A stretch of 64,000 bases of DNA, taken from positions 248,001-312,000 of the forward strand of contig NC_016483.1 in assembly GCF_000227115.2 (NCBI RefSeq), given 5' to 3'. Shown in pieces: positions 37,903 to 47,870 of the stretch. How positions within the stretch are numbered: position 1 is the first letter of the stretch; every line of letters begins with the position of its first letter. The notes under the pieces were generated by a model. That model did no database searches and was not told the origin of the DNA. It saw only the letters and a program-made list of their open reading frames with translations. Both the position numbers and the translations under genes were made by a program. Origin of the DNA: Naumovozyma dairenensis CBS 421 (lineage: Eukaryota > Ascomycota > Saccharomycetes > Saccharomycetales > Saccharomycetaceae).

Positions 37903-40581
37903 TTATGCCTTCGTCTTTCTTTTTTTGGTAGCAGCTGCACCTGCTGCACCAACTGCCTTTTTCCTCTTCGTTGGCCTAACTTTTTGTTTAATAAGTTTAT
38001 CTTTCTTGATGTCAGTATCTTCTTTGCCCTCATCCTCATCCTCTGCGCCTGGAACTGCATCATCTGCATCAACAACATCTTCGAAATCAGGTGTAGAACG
38101 TGCTGCACTCCCAACACCTGTCCCAATACTAGAACCAGTTTTATAAATAGCCACTGGATGTGTCATACTATTGTATTTCCTCGTAAATGCTGTTTTCACT
38201 GAAGTAGGAATCTTTTTTAATTGTAATGTTGTTATATCGGGACCAATCATAAAATCCATTATAGTGTCCCAATCTTCTCTTGTTAGATAGTAATCATCCA
38301 TTAATTCAATAACATCCGAGACACCTTCTGCTCCCTTGTGCAGTAAGGGTTCCAACAATCTACGTTTGAAAGTGGGTAGATAAGCTAATCTTAATCCTAA
38401 TTTATCAGTAGATGTACTTAACCTTGTATGATATTGCAACTCTTGTAATAGTCTATAGTATTTATTAGTCTTGGAATTTTGTCCTAACCACGCACTGAAA
38501 TTAATTCTACCAGTCATACGGCCCGCAATCATAGAAGATGGACGTACAGAAGATAGAACGGCATGTAATGGTAATAACCCCCACAATTGTTCACTACTAC
38601 GTATTTTTTTTTCAACTAAATCCGCAGCCGATATACTTTCAGCTGCATCAGCTACTGCTTGTAGATGTGATACACCAGATGGTAAATTGGAAGGCTTACA
38701 ATTTAAATAATTTTCTTGAATCATTAATGGGGCAAAATCAAAATCATCAAAATACAATGCAATCTTGTCATTTAACGTAAATGTATTGGAACCAACATCA
38801 GTATAAATATATCCATCTAAAAGTTTATGCGCTATATCGAATGGCTTCAAGGCAATATTCTTTTCCCATGCTTTCGATATCTCTTGAATGTTTTCATGTC
38901 CAATATTCTTCGTAGTTTTAGAAATAGTTGAAAGTAAATTGATAATTTGTCTAATATCACCTCTTGTTGTTTGGACTAGTTTATCAATAATGTTAGGGTC
39001 TAATTTGAATTTTTCTCTAATGGCAATGGTCATTAATCTCGATTTAATACTATTTGCATCAGGTCTTCTAAATTGTAAATCTAGACAAATTCTATCAAAT
39101 GGCCTCATCTTCGGTAAATTGCGTTCATTACAAATTAAAATCATTGGAGTAGTTGTCTTACGACAAAATTGGGCTAATTGTCCAACACCACCTCGATCAC
39201 CACCACTCATACCATCAACTTCATCCATAATAATGACAAATTTCTTACCGTTCCCATTAATATCCACGTTCATACCAGGTTGGTTTTTGAAATAACCAAT
39301 GACAGACATGTTACCTAGGGCATTTTTCACACCAGCATTTAACAAGGATTTCGACCTAACATCTGATGCATTCTGCTCTAATACATCATAGCCAAGTTCT
39401 TTGGCGACCAAATGGGCTGCAGTAGTTTTACCAATCCCAGGTGGTCCATATAGCATAGCACTTCTAAATATACCAGTCCCATCTCTACCTGCGGTTTTGA
39501 AGTCATTCTTCTTATTCGTTTCCCAATTAGTTAGCCAATTCTTTAATTTCGTCACACTTGTTTTATTCCCACAAATACCTACTGAAGAAGTTGGAGCATA
39601 TTTAACAGTCCATAATTTATCTTCTTCCCTGACCGAATCTTCTTTATTAATGAACTCACCACTGCCTTTAGCCATCTTAATTCTTTCCTTCTTCGCATTT
39701 TCTGTTTTCAATAATTCTTCTGCCTCCTGCACAGCTTTAGCTTCCTCTTGTTCACGTTTCTGACGAGCCTTTTCAGCTGCTTCACCATCTCCACCTTCAG
39801 CTGGCATCCCTGAAACCAATTGCCTAAATCCATCTTCATCAATAGCCTTAATCTTTAATTGTTTAATTTTCTCCAATTTCTTAGGACCAGCTTCATCACC
39901 TAAAACCACCACAGAAGTCCTTCCAGAAATAGACTTAGTAACACGAGCACCATATCTTTTAGCAATTGATTCTGCCACTTCACGTTCTAAATTAGGCAAA
40001 ACACCAGTAAACACGATAGTAAGTCCCAACAGACAATTTGGCTGTCCTTCTGGGAAATCTGGTGGTGCCTCCGCATCAACTTCTTCTCCTGTGGTTGCTC
40101 CACCTGCTTTACTGAAATCGAATCCCACATTTTCCTTTGCGTGGACTTGAGATAAATCTACTGATGGAAGTTTATCTAATATGTCTTGGGCGGTGATTGA
40201 GCCGTGTGAGGTAGCGCTACTAATTGAGGATGGTTTAGTGGTCTTCTTCGGTGCTGCTGGTTTGCTCTTTGATTCTGTTATTCTCTCAGTGGCAGATTTT
40301 GCCTCTTTTTTAGAGGCGATTGGAGATGATGAAAGGTTAATTATATCAGAGTCTGCTTCCTTCTTTTTTTCTATGGTAGGAGGTTCAGCGGTTGTTTTTG
40401 TCTTTTTCCTTGCTGGTTTTTTAATTATTATATCATCTTCATCTGAATCGTCAAGATTGATGACTTCCTGTGGAATTGAATTGGGAGCACCGGATGATGA
40501 TGATGATGATGATTTTGTTGCAGTCTTTGAAGGTATCTTCCTTTTAGCACTCTTGTTAAAAAAATCGGTAATATTGACCAT
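37903..40581 (-). CDS. RFC1: Replication factor C large subunit
   Basis: Rfc1 is the large subunit of the clamp loader that places PCNA on primer ends. The protein has 892 residues (S. cerevisiae 861). It starts MVNITDFFNK, a degenerate PCNA-interaction box. Ser/Lys-rich acidic segments follow, then a BRCT domain (about 180-260, LGLTIVFTGVLPNLER...GARVTKSISG). The AAA+ module has Walker A GPPGIGKT at 379-386, Walker B VIIMDEVDGM and an ICNERN sensor region. The RFC1 C-terminal domain and a basic KKRK tail complete it. The gene is divergent from RUD3, as in S. cerevisiae (YOR217W/YOR216C). Confidence 0.98.
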   Translation of the reverse strand: MVNITDFFNKSAKRKIPSKTATKSSSSSSSGAPNSIPQEVINLDDSDEDDIIIKKPARKKTKTTAEPPTIEKKKEADSDIINLSSSPIASKKEAKSATERITESKSKPAAPKKTTKPSSISSATSHGSITAQDILDKLPSVDLSQVHAKENVGFDFSKAGGATTGEEVDAEAPPDFPEGQPNCLLGLTIVFTGVLPNLEREVAESIAKRYGARVTKSISGRTSVVVLGDEAGPKKLEKIKQLKIKAIDEDGFRQLVSGMPAEGGDGEAAEKARQKREQEEAKAVQEAEELLKTENAKKERIKMAKGSGEFINKEDSVREEDKLWTVKYAPTSSVGICGNKTSVTKLKNWLTNWETNKKNDFKTAGRDGTGIFRSAMLYGPPGIGKTTAAHLVAKELGYDVLEQNASDVRSKSLLNAGVKNALGNMSVIGYFKNQPGMNVDINGNGKKFVIIMDEVDGMSGGDRGGVGQLAQFCRKTTTPMILICNERNLPKMRPFDRICLDLQFRRPDANSIKSRLMTIAIREKFKLDPNIIDKLVQTTRGDIRQIINLLSTISKTTKNIGHENIQEISKAWEKNIALKPFDIAHKLLDGYIYTDVGSNTFTLNDKIALYFDDFDFAPLMIQENYLNCKPSNLPSGVSHLQAVADAAESISAADLVEKKIRSSEQLWGLLPLHAVLSSVRPSSMIAGRMTGRINFSAWLGQNSKTNKYYRLLQELQYHTRLSTSTDKLGLRLAYLPTFKRRLLEPLLHKGAEGVSDVIELMDDYYLTREDWDTIMDFMIGPDITTLQLKKIPTSVKTAFTRKYNSMTHPVAIYKTGSSIGTGVGSAARSTPDFEDVVDADDAVPGAEDEDEGKEDTDIKKDKLIKQKVRPTKRKKAVGAAGAAATKKRKTKA

Positions 40582-40998
40582 AATTTCCTACTTCTTTTAG
40601 TTTTGTCTTTGACAGAAGAGGATAGTACTAGAGACCAATTGAATTGGGTGATAGGTGATCTTAGACCTCCTTTTCCTTTTTGTTCAAAATAGCATTTACC
40701 TCTGGTTTACCTCTGATATATGCTATTCTCAGATAAGTATTTTTCATTATATCTTAACTTCCGGATTTTTTCATGGATCTTATTACGCGTTTGAAGAATT
40801 GATACGTACGTACATAATTTCATGTCAGGTCGATAGGATTCCAAGATGACAATTGATGACCAGCTTATGTCTCGATAGTACTAGGTAATATTACCTGGCA
40901 ATTATCCCTAACCGTTCCTCGATAGCTCGAAGTAATATAAAATTGATAGATTGCTACATATTGCAAAAGAGATTGACTGACGATTATTCGATTAGAAG
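40582..40998. promoter_or_regulatory. Divergent promoter RFC1 - RUD3 with an MCB element
   Basis: A single ACGCGT (MCB, bound by MBF at G1/S) lies at 40785-40790, about 205 bp upstream of the RFC1 start, as expected for a replication gene. A perfect 14-base palindrome AGGTAATATTACCT is at 40883-40896, flanked by CTCGATAG at 40871-40878 and 40918-40925. Confidence 0.5.
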
Positions 40999-42555
40999 AT
41001 GGGTAAAAATAAGAAGAAAAATAATAATAATAATAATAACAATAATAACAAGAAACATGCTAATCCCTCACCTAAACAAGACCCTATAGATGACAGTAAA
41101 GAACAGGAACAGGTAAATAAACAAGAACAACCTCCCAAGATCGAATCTACCCAAGAACCGAAGGAGCCTGTAGAGGAAAGCGGAGCTGACGATGTTGAGA
41201 AAGACGATAAAGAAGAACCAAAGGATACTTCTGTAATGGGCAAAGAAGAACAAGAAGATACTAAAACAAGAGAAAATAATGATATACGTAACTCATTTGA
41301 CTCAAGTGAGAAGGATGAACAGATAGAAAAACTTCAAACGGAAATGGCAGATTTAAAAAAAGAGTTGAAGGATACTCAAGAAAAACTTGCAAAGTCATCA
41401 TCAACGTCATCATCACCATCAGTTGATGAAATGGAAAAATCTGAAGAAAATGACAAAAATGAAGAACTGGAGAAACTTAAAGAGGAACGTGACCACTTTG
41501 AATCGCAATATAATTCACTATTAAATAGAATCTCATCCATGAAGAATGTTTTTAATAAGATGAAAGAATCACAACGAGACTTGGAAATTGTTCAAGATCA
41601 AGTAGCTGAGTATGAATCTCAAAACTTAAAATTAAAGAACAAAGTAGAGTTAATCACAAAGGAAAAAACAGAATTAGCTACTACTATGGTAACTCTCAAT
41701 AAAGAATTATCATCTTTAGAAGATAAATACGAGGCGTTAGAGAATAAATCTATGAAATATGAAAAGCAACTAAAGGATTTCAAACGCCAAGAGAAAGAAA
41801 ATTCTAATACTTATACACATCAATTAGAAGGTTACCGGAAGGAGAAGGAACTGTTAGATACCCAATTACAAGAACTCCTGATCATTCTAGATAATAATAA
41901 GCAAGACATTGTGAACTTAAAAGATGAAAAGGAAGAAATGAAGCAAGCTCTTCATGCCAGTGAGAATGAAAAAACTGCATTTGAAGAATCGTTGCAACAA
42001 TTGTCGTCAAAACTTGAGGAGCAAGAAAACGATTATGCACAATCCTTACGAGAAAAGGCACAGGAAATTAAAGCATTGTCAGTCCAACTGGAAAGCTCAG
42101 CTGATAAAAATAAGGCATTACAAACTGAACTTCAATCCTTAAAGGATGATATTCAGAGCTTGAAAGAAAATTCCTCTTTGAAAGACAAATTGGAGCAAGA
42201 AACAAAAGAGCAAGCATTACAAATTGGTAAGTTACGACATGAATCAATTGTTCTAAATGAGCATTTAACAAAGGCTATGGCAATGTTAAAGAGATCAAGT
42301 GACTCAGAATCCGTCGATAAAGAATTGATTTCCAATTTGCTGATTTCTTTTGTTTCAATTCCACGAGCTGATCCTAAGAAATTTGAAGTTCTCGAGTTAC
42401 TATCGAGCTTCTTGAATTGGGATGATGACAAAAAACAACAAGCTGGGTTATTACTTGATCCTAAGGAAAGGAGATCATCTACTGGGCCTGTATCAAAGAC
42501 TCAAAGTTTTGTTTCCATGTGGACTGATTATTTAGAAAAAGAAAGTGAAAGATAA
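40999..42555 (+). CDS. RUD3: Golgin Rud3/GMAP-210-like
   Basis: Rud3 is a cis-Golgi coiled-coil tether recruited by Arf1 through its C-terminal GRAB domain. The protein has 518 residues (S. cerevisiae 484). It begins MGKNKKK followed by ten Asn (AAT-rich repeat), then an acidic low-complexity part. A near-continuous coiled coil runs from about 105 to 430. The C-terminal GRAB-type block (SNLLISFVSIPRADPKKFEV, then LLSSFLNWDDDKKQQAGLL) is diagnostic. The gene is next to AIM41 on the same strand, as YOR216C and YOR215C are. Confidence 0.95.
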   Translation: MGKNKKKNNNNNNNNNNKKHANPSPKQDPIDDSKEQEQVNKQEQPPKIESTQEPKEPVEESGADDVEKDDKEEPKDTSVMGKEEQEDTKTRENNDIRNSFDSSEKDEQIEKLQTEMADLKKELKDTQEKLAKSSSTSSSPSVDEMEKSEENDKNEELEKLKEERDHFESQYNSLLNRISSMKNVFNKMKESQRDLEIVQDQVAEYESQNLKLKNKVELITKEKTELATTMVTLNKELSSLEDKYEALENKSMKYEKQLKDFKRQEKENSNTYTHQLEGYRKEKELLDTQLQELLIILDNNKQDIVNLKDEKEEMKQALHASENEKTAFEESLQQLSSKLEEQENDYAQSLREKAQEIKALSVQLESSADKNKALQTELQSLKDDIQSLKENSSLKDKLEQETKEQALQIGKLRHESIVLNEHLTKAMAMLKRSSDSESVDKELISNLLISFVSIPRADPKKFEVLELLSSFLNWDDDKKQQAGLLLDPKERRSSTGPVSKTQSFVSMWTDYLEKESER

Positions 42556-42958
42556 TCTGATTTAATGGACCAAAAATGGCACGATATACTATTAGTTAAA
42601 AATAATTAATAATACAAACTTTATATAGACTTCAAAAAATGAAAATGAGACTCACATAATTATAGCATTGAACCTGTTTAAGTATGGGAATAGGCTAGTC
42701 ATTTTTAGAAGTGGTTCATATTGTAAAAAATCCTGTCCATTTTATAATTTCTGTCACTTTTCTCGTGAGAATTCTTTAAGAGTACACTCACCGAAAAAAG
42801 GGATCATCGGAGAAAGAAGCTATAAAGGGGACCTCCTAATTCAAATAAAATAATATATAAAAAGGACGTCGATTTGGGAAGGTTCCAATTCCAAACCTTA
42901 ACGAAAAGATCGAATAGTGATATAAGTAACATCTGCATTACAAAAAATAGTATTTATA
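42556..42958. other. Intergenic, RUD3 3' side and AIM41 promoter
   Basis: AT-rich. A TATATAAAAAGG-like TATA region is at about 42854-42864. No gene was recognised. Confidence 0.5.
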
Positions 42959-43543
42959 ATGTTTTTACGTGTATTGAGACAGCCAGCAGTTAGACGAAGT
43001 ATCATTCCAACTTCACGTCGTTTCCTAAGATTCAACTCTACAGAAGCGTACACAAATGCGATCTCCAATTTGAAAAAAGATTTAAAGGAGGCAATGAGTG
43101 CCAAGGATGAGGTAAAGAAGACAACAATAAGAAGCATATTATCCACTGTTAAGAATGAAGAAATAGCTAATGCTAAAAATGATTCTACTCTCAATGAATT
43201 TAGCTTATTCGATACCTTTTCCAGATTGATAACACAACGTATGGAATCTATTGAAAATTATAAGAAAAATGATAGACAAGATTTGGTGAATAACGAACAA
43301 AAGGAATTGGATATTTTAAAGGACTATAGAGCCAAATTGCCTGTAGCAACAGAAGATGAAATCAACGCTAAAGTTTTGGCGCTATTAAACAAACTCAAAG
43401 AGACTCAAGAAGGGTTGAAAATAAATCAAGTAATGAGTAAATTGGACTGGAAGACTATTCCAACCGAGTGGAGAGCTTCTGCTAATTCAATTAAGAAAAG
43501 TGTTGTTTCTCAATTCAAAGACGTATTCGAGAGAATGAAGTAA
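42959..43543 (+). CDS. AIM41: Mitochondrial YqeY-family protein Aim41
   Basis: Aim41 is a mitochondrial protein of the YqeY/GatB-like family whose biochemical role is not settled. Loss in S. cerevisiae affects mitochondrial inheritance. The protein has 194 residues (S. cerevisiae 185). A basic presequence (MFLRVLRQPAVRRSIIPTSRRFLRF) is followed by the YqeY helical domain (NLKKDLKEAMSAKDEVKKTTIRSILS) and the conserved C-terminal part (GLKINQVMSKLDWKTIP). Position and strand equal YOR215C. Confidence 0.94.
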   Translation: MFLRVLRQPAVRRSIIPTSRRFLRFNSTEAYTNAISNLKKDLKEAMSAKDEVKKTTIRSILSTVKNEEIANAKNDSTLNEFSLFDTFSRLITQRMESIENYKKNDRQDLVNNEQKELDILKDYRAKLPVATEDEINAKVLALLNKLKETQEGLKINQVMSKLDWKTIPTEWRASANSIKKSVVSQFKDVFERMK

Positions 43544-43900
43544 ACAGACACAAATATTTCGAGTTCTTCACTCCGGTTGACAAAACAAAATGTTTCATAC
43601 CTTCTCTTTTTATTATATTTTATTTCTTTCTCTATTTATTTTAGTAAATATTCTAATATTATTCTGTTCCATGTTGCGTGACAATTATTGTCGTCTTAAC
43701 CCACAGCAATTTTTGTGACACCATGACAAGACACATGTAAAATTATAAAAGGAAAAGGAGGACGGCAATACCTTATATCTTACTTTCCAATCTCCTTCTC
43801 TACATTTTGATCTGTTCTTTCCTTTATTATGCAAATCTAGTCACCAACAATCTTTACAGAAATATCGTTGCTTAGTTTATGTTCATTGCAAGAATGTTGA
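43544..43900. promoter_or_regulatory. Upstream region of the SPR2/SPO19-position gene, with a middle sporulation element
   Basis: GTCACAAAAA (minus strand of 43710-43719) matches the Ndt80-bound MSE consensus gNCRCAAAW exactly. It lies about 180 bp before the ATG at 43901. The rest is AT-rich. A short upstream frame (ATG at 43880) overlaps the start of the gene in another frame. Confidence 0.5.
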
Positions 43901-44770
43901 ATGCTCTTTTTTCCTTTCATCATTTTTTTACTTTCTCTTAAATACATTAATGCAACATATTCCATTACATTAACTAGCGATTATGATTCTTCTTCAATTG
44001 ATTATGGTACCAATGATTTCTTTGAACTAGAGGATTTCAACGAAACTGACAAATTAATAACAAATGACGTAGTCGAAGAAGATTTCGAGTCAGTTGCAAA
44101 TATTTTATCACCAAATCAAGACGGAAAGGAATTCTCTCCAAAGGGTGTCGTAGTTTATGAATTTAAAAAGAGCATAAACGAATTACCGATGTCAGAAATC
44201 GGATATAATAAAACGTTTGATAATGAATTTAAATTAAAACCTTTATCGATAAAAGAAATCCTCCCTGAACTAGATAACATATTTTCAAGAGAGGTAACTA
44301 GTCATAAAAAGTTCAAATTGATAAAGGAAATTTTAAGAGAAATAGATGAAGAATCTAATGATTTGGGAAAACTTTCATTAGAGCAGGGCATAACACTACC
44401 GTCAAGAAAATTAGTTGAGCAAATAAAACCTACAGGTGTGACATTTATACCAAAGGAAGTTTTACGAAAAACTTTATATCAACCAACATTATCTACACCT
44501 TATAGTCAAAGGGCTGAAAGTATTTTTGGGATAACTCAAGCTCCATTTCCAATAAAAAGAGTAAACACAGTAGACTTAGATAAACTTATACCAAAAGATT
44601 TCAAAATTAATCCGAGAGTATATTTTAGGCTAAAATCTTTACAATACACATACATTATGCTGCAAAGAAGTAAAAGGTGCTGGCTGCTTACAAGATATTT
44701 TCTCAAAGATATCATTTTTCCGGTTTTGTTATGCGTTTATGCAATGTTATTTCAGTGTTTGAAGTTTTGA
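43901..44770 (+). CDS. Putative secreted sporulation protein in SPR2/SPO19 position
   Basis: The 289-residue protein has an N-terminal hydrophobic signal (MLFFPFIIFLLSLKYINATY) and a hydrophobic C-terminus (IIFPVLLCVYAMLFQCL), the layout of a GPI-anchor precursor. The middle is charged with a few N-glycosylation sequons (NET, NKT). I recognise no domain. In S. cerevisiae the gene between AIM41 and SAS5 is YOR214C (SPR2), ohnologue of SPO19, which encodes a meiosis-specific GPI protein of the prospore; strand also agrees. The perfect MSE upstream fits. Identity is inferred from position, layout and promoter; direct sequence similarity could not be tested. Confidence 0.6.
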   Translation: MLFFPFIIFLLSLKYINATYSITLTSDYDSSSIDYGTNDFFELEDFNETDKLITNDVVEEDFESVANILSPNQDGKEFSPKGVVVYEFKKSINELPMSEIGYNKTFDNEFKLKPLSIKEILPELDNIFSREVTSHKKFKLIKEILREIDEESNDLGKLSLEQGITLPSRKLVEQIKPTGVTFIPKEVLRKTLYQPTLSTPYSQRAESIFGITQAPFPIKRVNTVDLDKLIPKDFKINPRVYFRLKSLQYTYIMLQRSKRCWLLTRYFLKDIIFPVLLCVYAMLFQCLKF

Positions 44771-45158
44771 TATTTTCTGTGTTGGATGAAGAAAGATTAT
44801 ATTAGTAATAACATAATTATTGAATTTATAATTCTCATTTGTATAATAAAAATAAAAAGCATTCGATAGAAATCTAAGCTAATCTAAGCTCTTTGTTTTT
44901 AAGAACATATAATTGTAGATATCTTTCTCTGTATATTCTAACCAAATAGTGACCCAAGTTATATATTGGATCTGTATTTCAATTGCGACGCGGCTATTGT
45001 TTATAGTGAATTATTTCAATATCAAAAGAATCTAAACTTTCTATTTAATTTGAAAAATGGAACAGTGACTTTTTGAGAGCAGCTGTTGAAAAACTATAGG
45101 TTATACCCTTGTATTCATACTCCGACAAATACGTTAGAAACATTTTGAATCAGTGATA
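44771..45158. other. Intergenic, upstream of TAF14
   Basis: AT-rich, with a tandem duplication of AATCTAAGCT at 44871-44890. No gene was seen. Confidence 0.5.
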
Positions 45159-46057
45159 ATGGTTGCAGTATGTATTAACCATTTCAAGACCGCAGCAAAT
45201 GAATCCCAATATAACTAACTAACACGTCGACGACTATCTTCATATGTTCATCATGCTATCAATTAATCTTGATATATGTTTGAGCGACTGAAGACATCTT
45301 TATGCACCTTCAATAATTTCAGTCAGTGAAAAGGACGATAAGAATTAAAACAGCTCAACACATACTCCCAGATCTACCACCGGTAGAAAACTTTCCAATG
45401 CGTCAATGGAGCATTGAAATAGTACTATTAGACAAAGAAGGCAATGAAATACCTGCTACTATCCTTGATAAGGTCACATACCATCTTCACCCAACGTTTG
45501 TGAACCCTAATAGAACTTTCACGGAGATACCATTTAGGATTGAGGAGCAAGGTTGGGGTGGGTTCCCATTGAATATAAGTTTATTTCTTCTAGAGAAAGG
45601 TGGTGAAAGGAAAGTTACTCATGATTTGAATTTCTTACAAGAATCATACGAAGTGGATCATGTTATTCAAGTGCCCGTTAATAAACCTGGATTAGCTGCT
45701 GAATTAGCTAAGAGTGGGCCTGCAGACGAAATTAATGCATTATTGACTAGTTCAGCATCGACGAAAAGGAAAGGAGCTGTTACTAATACGGATTCTAAGA
45801 CGAAAAAGCCGAAATTAAGCTCTTCTCCCATGGTTAGAGGTGATGTTGATATTGAAAAATTGGCATTCGGTTTAACCAAATTGAGTGAAGATGATTTAGT
45901 TGGTGTAGTACAAATGGTTTCTGACAGTTGGACTCCAGAGGAAAGTGCCGCAAATAATGTGGAAGAGGGTGAATTTGTATTTGATTTATTCACATTAAAG
46001 GAGGATGTATTAAAAAATTTGTGGGACTATGTTATGAAGAATACAGAAGGGAAGTAA
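45159..46057 (+). CDS. TAF14: YEATS-domain protein Taf14, one intron
   Basis: Taf14 is shared by TFIID, TFIIF, SWI/SNF, INO80 and NuA3. Its YEATS domain reads acylated H3K9. The CDS joins a 9-base exon (45159-45167, MVA) to exon 2 (45323-46057), giving 247 residues (S. cerevisiae 244). The joined start MVASVKRTIRIKTAQHILP matches the family; without the small exon there is no ATG. The YEATS domain covers about 8-130 (VRQWSIEIV-type block, TYHLHPTFVNP, EEQGWGGFPLNI). A basic linker precedes the C-terminal ET-like domain (LAFGLTKLSEDDLVGVVQMV). TAF14 (YPL129W) also has an intron near the start codon in S. cerevisiae. Confidence 0.97.
45168..45322 (+). other. Intron of TAF14
   Basis: The 155-nt intron has donor GTATGT at 45168, branch point AACTAAC at 45217-45223 (one change from TACTAAC) and acceptor TTTCAG ending at 45322. 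Confidence 0.93.
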
Positions 46058-46545
46058 TCACAGATCATTTATGTTACCTCTTTTCATTACACGATTGCAG
46101 ACAAGTTTGTATAAATATACCATCGTAGGTAATAAATTTTCATTAATACCTGACAAAACCAATTTACATGAAATCCGAATATATAAAAATCTTGAAAGAT
46201 GAATTTCAAAACCATTCAAGATGGCTTGCTTACATAGTTGTGCATCTCTAGCGATGTCTCATTATTATCTATTGAAAAGGTTTCTTGGCATCGTATTCTT
46301 TAACCATATTCGCGTGGCATTTTAAAAACACAGGTTGTCAATGTGGCAGAATTGAGGGGGGATTTTTCAATCTGGGTAGTAAGTGAGAAAATACCACGGC
46401 CAATATACTGAGAACTTGAAATTTATTGATCAGATAGCATAAATTGTTATATAGATGATACTGGGCTTCTTACTGATCAACAACATATGTTTCTCATCAA
46501 CTATAAGGAAAGGAACTGCTTGATAATAATACAAAATTTCCTGCG
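46058..46545. other. Intergenic, TAF14 3' side and SAS5 promoter
   Basis: AT-rich. A run of six G is at about 46356-46361. No gene was seen. Confidence 0.5.
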
Positions 46546-47622
46546 ATGCAAGAACCAAGCCTGGAAATACCTGTGGTAAATGACCCACTTGCAGATGCAT
46601 TAAAGGATGTTTATGATGTCGTCAAACTCATACTGCGAGTAAAAACACAACAAGTGATTATCCAGGATCCACCATTGACGGATCAGACCATAGATGAGGC
46701 AATAGATTCTGATGATACAGTTGAGGAAACCGTTTCTCCCTCAGATGATATCACAATTTTACTGCAAAACAGTCAAGGAAGTGAGAGACTACATACAATC
46801 GAGACATCCGAAAGTGGTAATGGTACCCAGGAAGAACTGAGCAAGGAAGGTCTCCATTTCGAAAGTGGTACACACAATGGTCATCTAATGGAAAACAAAC
46901 TTGTGATAAATGGAGGATATGAAAACAATAAAGAAGCAATCGATGGTCGAGAAGAAGAAGATCATGATAATGATGAGGACGATGGAGAAGGAGATGAATT
47001 ACCGCTACGTAAATGGAGAGTTGAAATATGTCTACTTGATAAAGAAGGGAATGAGATTGAAGCATCTATACTAAAATCATGCACATATTATCTCCATCCA
47101 ACGTTTGCAAATCCTGTTCGAAAAATCAGCTCTCCACCATTCACATTAGATGAACAAGGTTGGGGTGAATTTGAATTTAAAATAATATGCAATCTCATAG
47201 AACAAGCGGGTAAATTTATTGTATTCCATGATCTTCAGTTTTCAGAAGAAGCATATGCTATGGATTACTCGATTTATATCTCATGTAATACGCCACTAAT
47301 ACGAAGTTTTCTTGAGAGTCATCATCTTTTGCCAGATACTTCTATCGAAAATGTTGATGAACTCATACACAAGGAAATATACAAAGCACATTCTAAGTGG
47401 ATCAAAGAAGTGCCATATTACGATGAAGATCTCGTTGATGAGATAACCCAAATGATAATTAATCATCCTTCTGTCATGACGGAAATAAATAAATATCCCA
47501 GAAAGGAAGCGTTTGTTATGGGATTCTATCAGTTACCACTAGATTTATTGAATTCTATTCGTGCACATATTAATAAAGAACATGACGTTAAACAAGATGT
47601 GGAATGTTCAGATGGTGCGTAG
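46546..47622 (+). CDS. SAS5: SAS acetyltransferase complex subunit, YEATS protein Sas5
   Basis: Sas5 stimulates Sas2 (with Sas4) to acetylate H4K16, limiting the spread of silencing. The protein has 358 residues (S. cerevisiae 248). The first YEATS strand (LILRVKTQQVIIQD, 28-41) matches Sas5. A highly acidic low-complexity stretch follows (about 42-150), and the rest of the YEATS domain resumes at ELPLRKWRVEICLLDKEGNE, with YYLHPTFANP and DEQGWGEFEF. The C-terminus (DEITQMIINHPSVM, FYQLPLDLLNSI) matches Sas5 rather than Taf14. The insertion interrupts the beta-sandwich after strand 1. No intron signals were seen in the insert, which stays in frame. Confidence 0.94.
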   Translation: MQEPSLEIPVVNDPLADALKDVYDVVKLILRVKTQQVIIQDPPLTDQTIDEAIDSDDTVEETVSPSDDITILLQNSQGSERLHTIETSESGNGTQEELSKEGLHFESGTHNGHLMENKLVINGGYENNKEAIDGREEEDHDNDEDDGEGDELPLRKWRVEICLLDKEGNEIEASILKSCTYYLHPTFANPVRKISSPPFTLDEQGWGEFEFKIICNLIEQAGKFIVFHDLQFSEEAYAMDYSIYISCNTPLIRSFLESHHLLPDTSIENVDELIHKEIYKAHSKWIKEVPYYDEDLVDEITQMIINHPSVMTEINKYPRKEAFVMGFYQLPLDLLNSIRAHINKEHDVKQDVECSDGA

Positions 47623-47870
47623 TTTTAAAAACGAACTAACCTGTAAACCTCGAAGAGAGTCACTTTCCATAACTATCAAGCTAATGTACACATAGACGTT
47701 AGGGAAGGAACTATTGAAAACTATAAAAGTCGGACCAACAATGACGGCTTAGTGCTTATTCGAGTATGTAGAATAACAGAAAAGAAAGGAAATCGTTTAA
47801 TGAGAGTAGGAATAATAAAACAATTGTTGACACTCAAATTATAAATGTATAGACTATATCTTAATTAAAG
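47623..47870. other. Convergent spacer SAS5 - STE4
   Basis: 3' flanks of two convergent genes; AT-rich. Nothing further was recognised. Confidence 0.5.

Noticed and set aside
37864..38202. 112-codon plus-strand frame over the RFC1 3' end
   Set aside because: It is antisense to the conserved RFC1 C-terminus and has Cys/Phe-rich shadow composition.
46546..46990. SAS5 N-terminal part as a separate fused gene
   Set aside because: Residues 28-41 are the first strand of the Sas5 YEATS domain, so this is one interrupted domain rather than a fusion.
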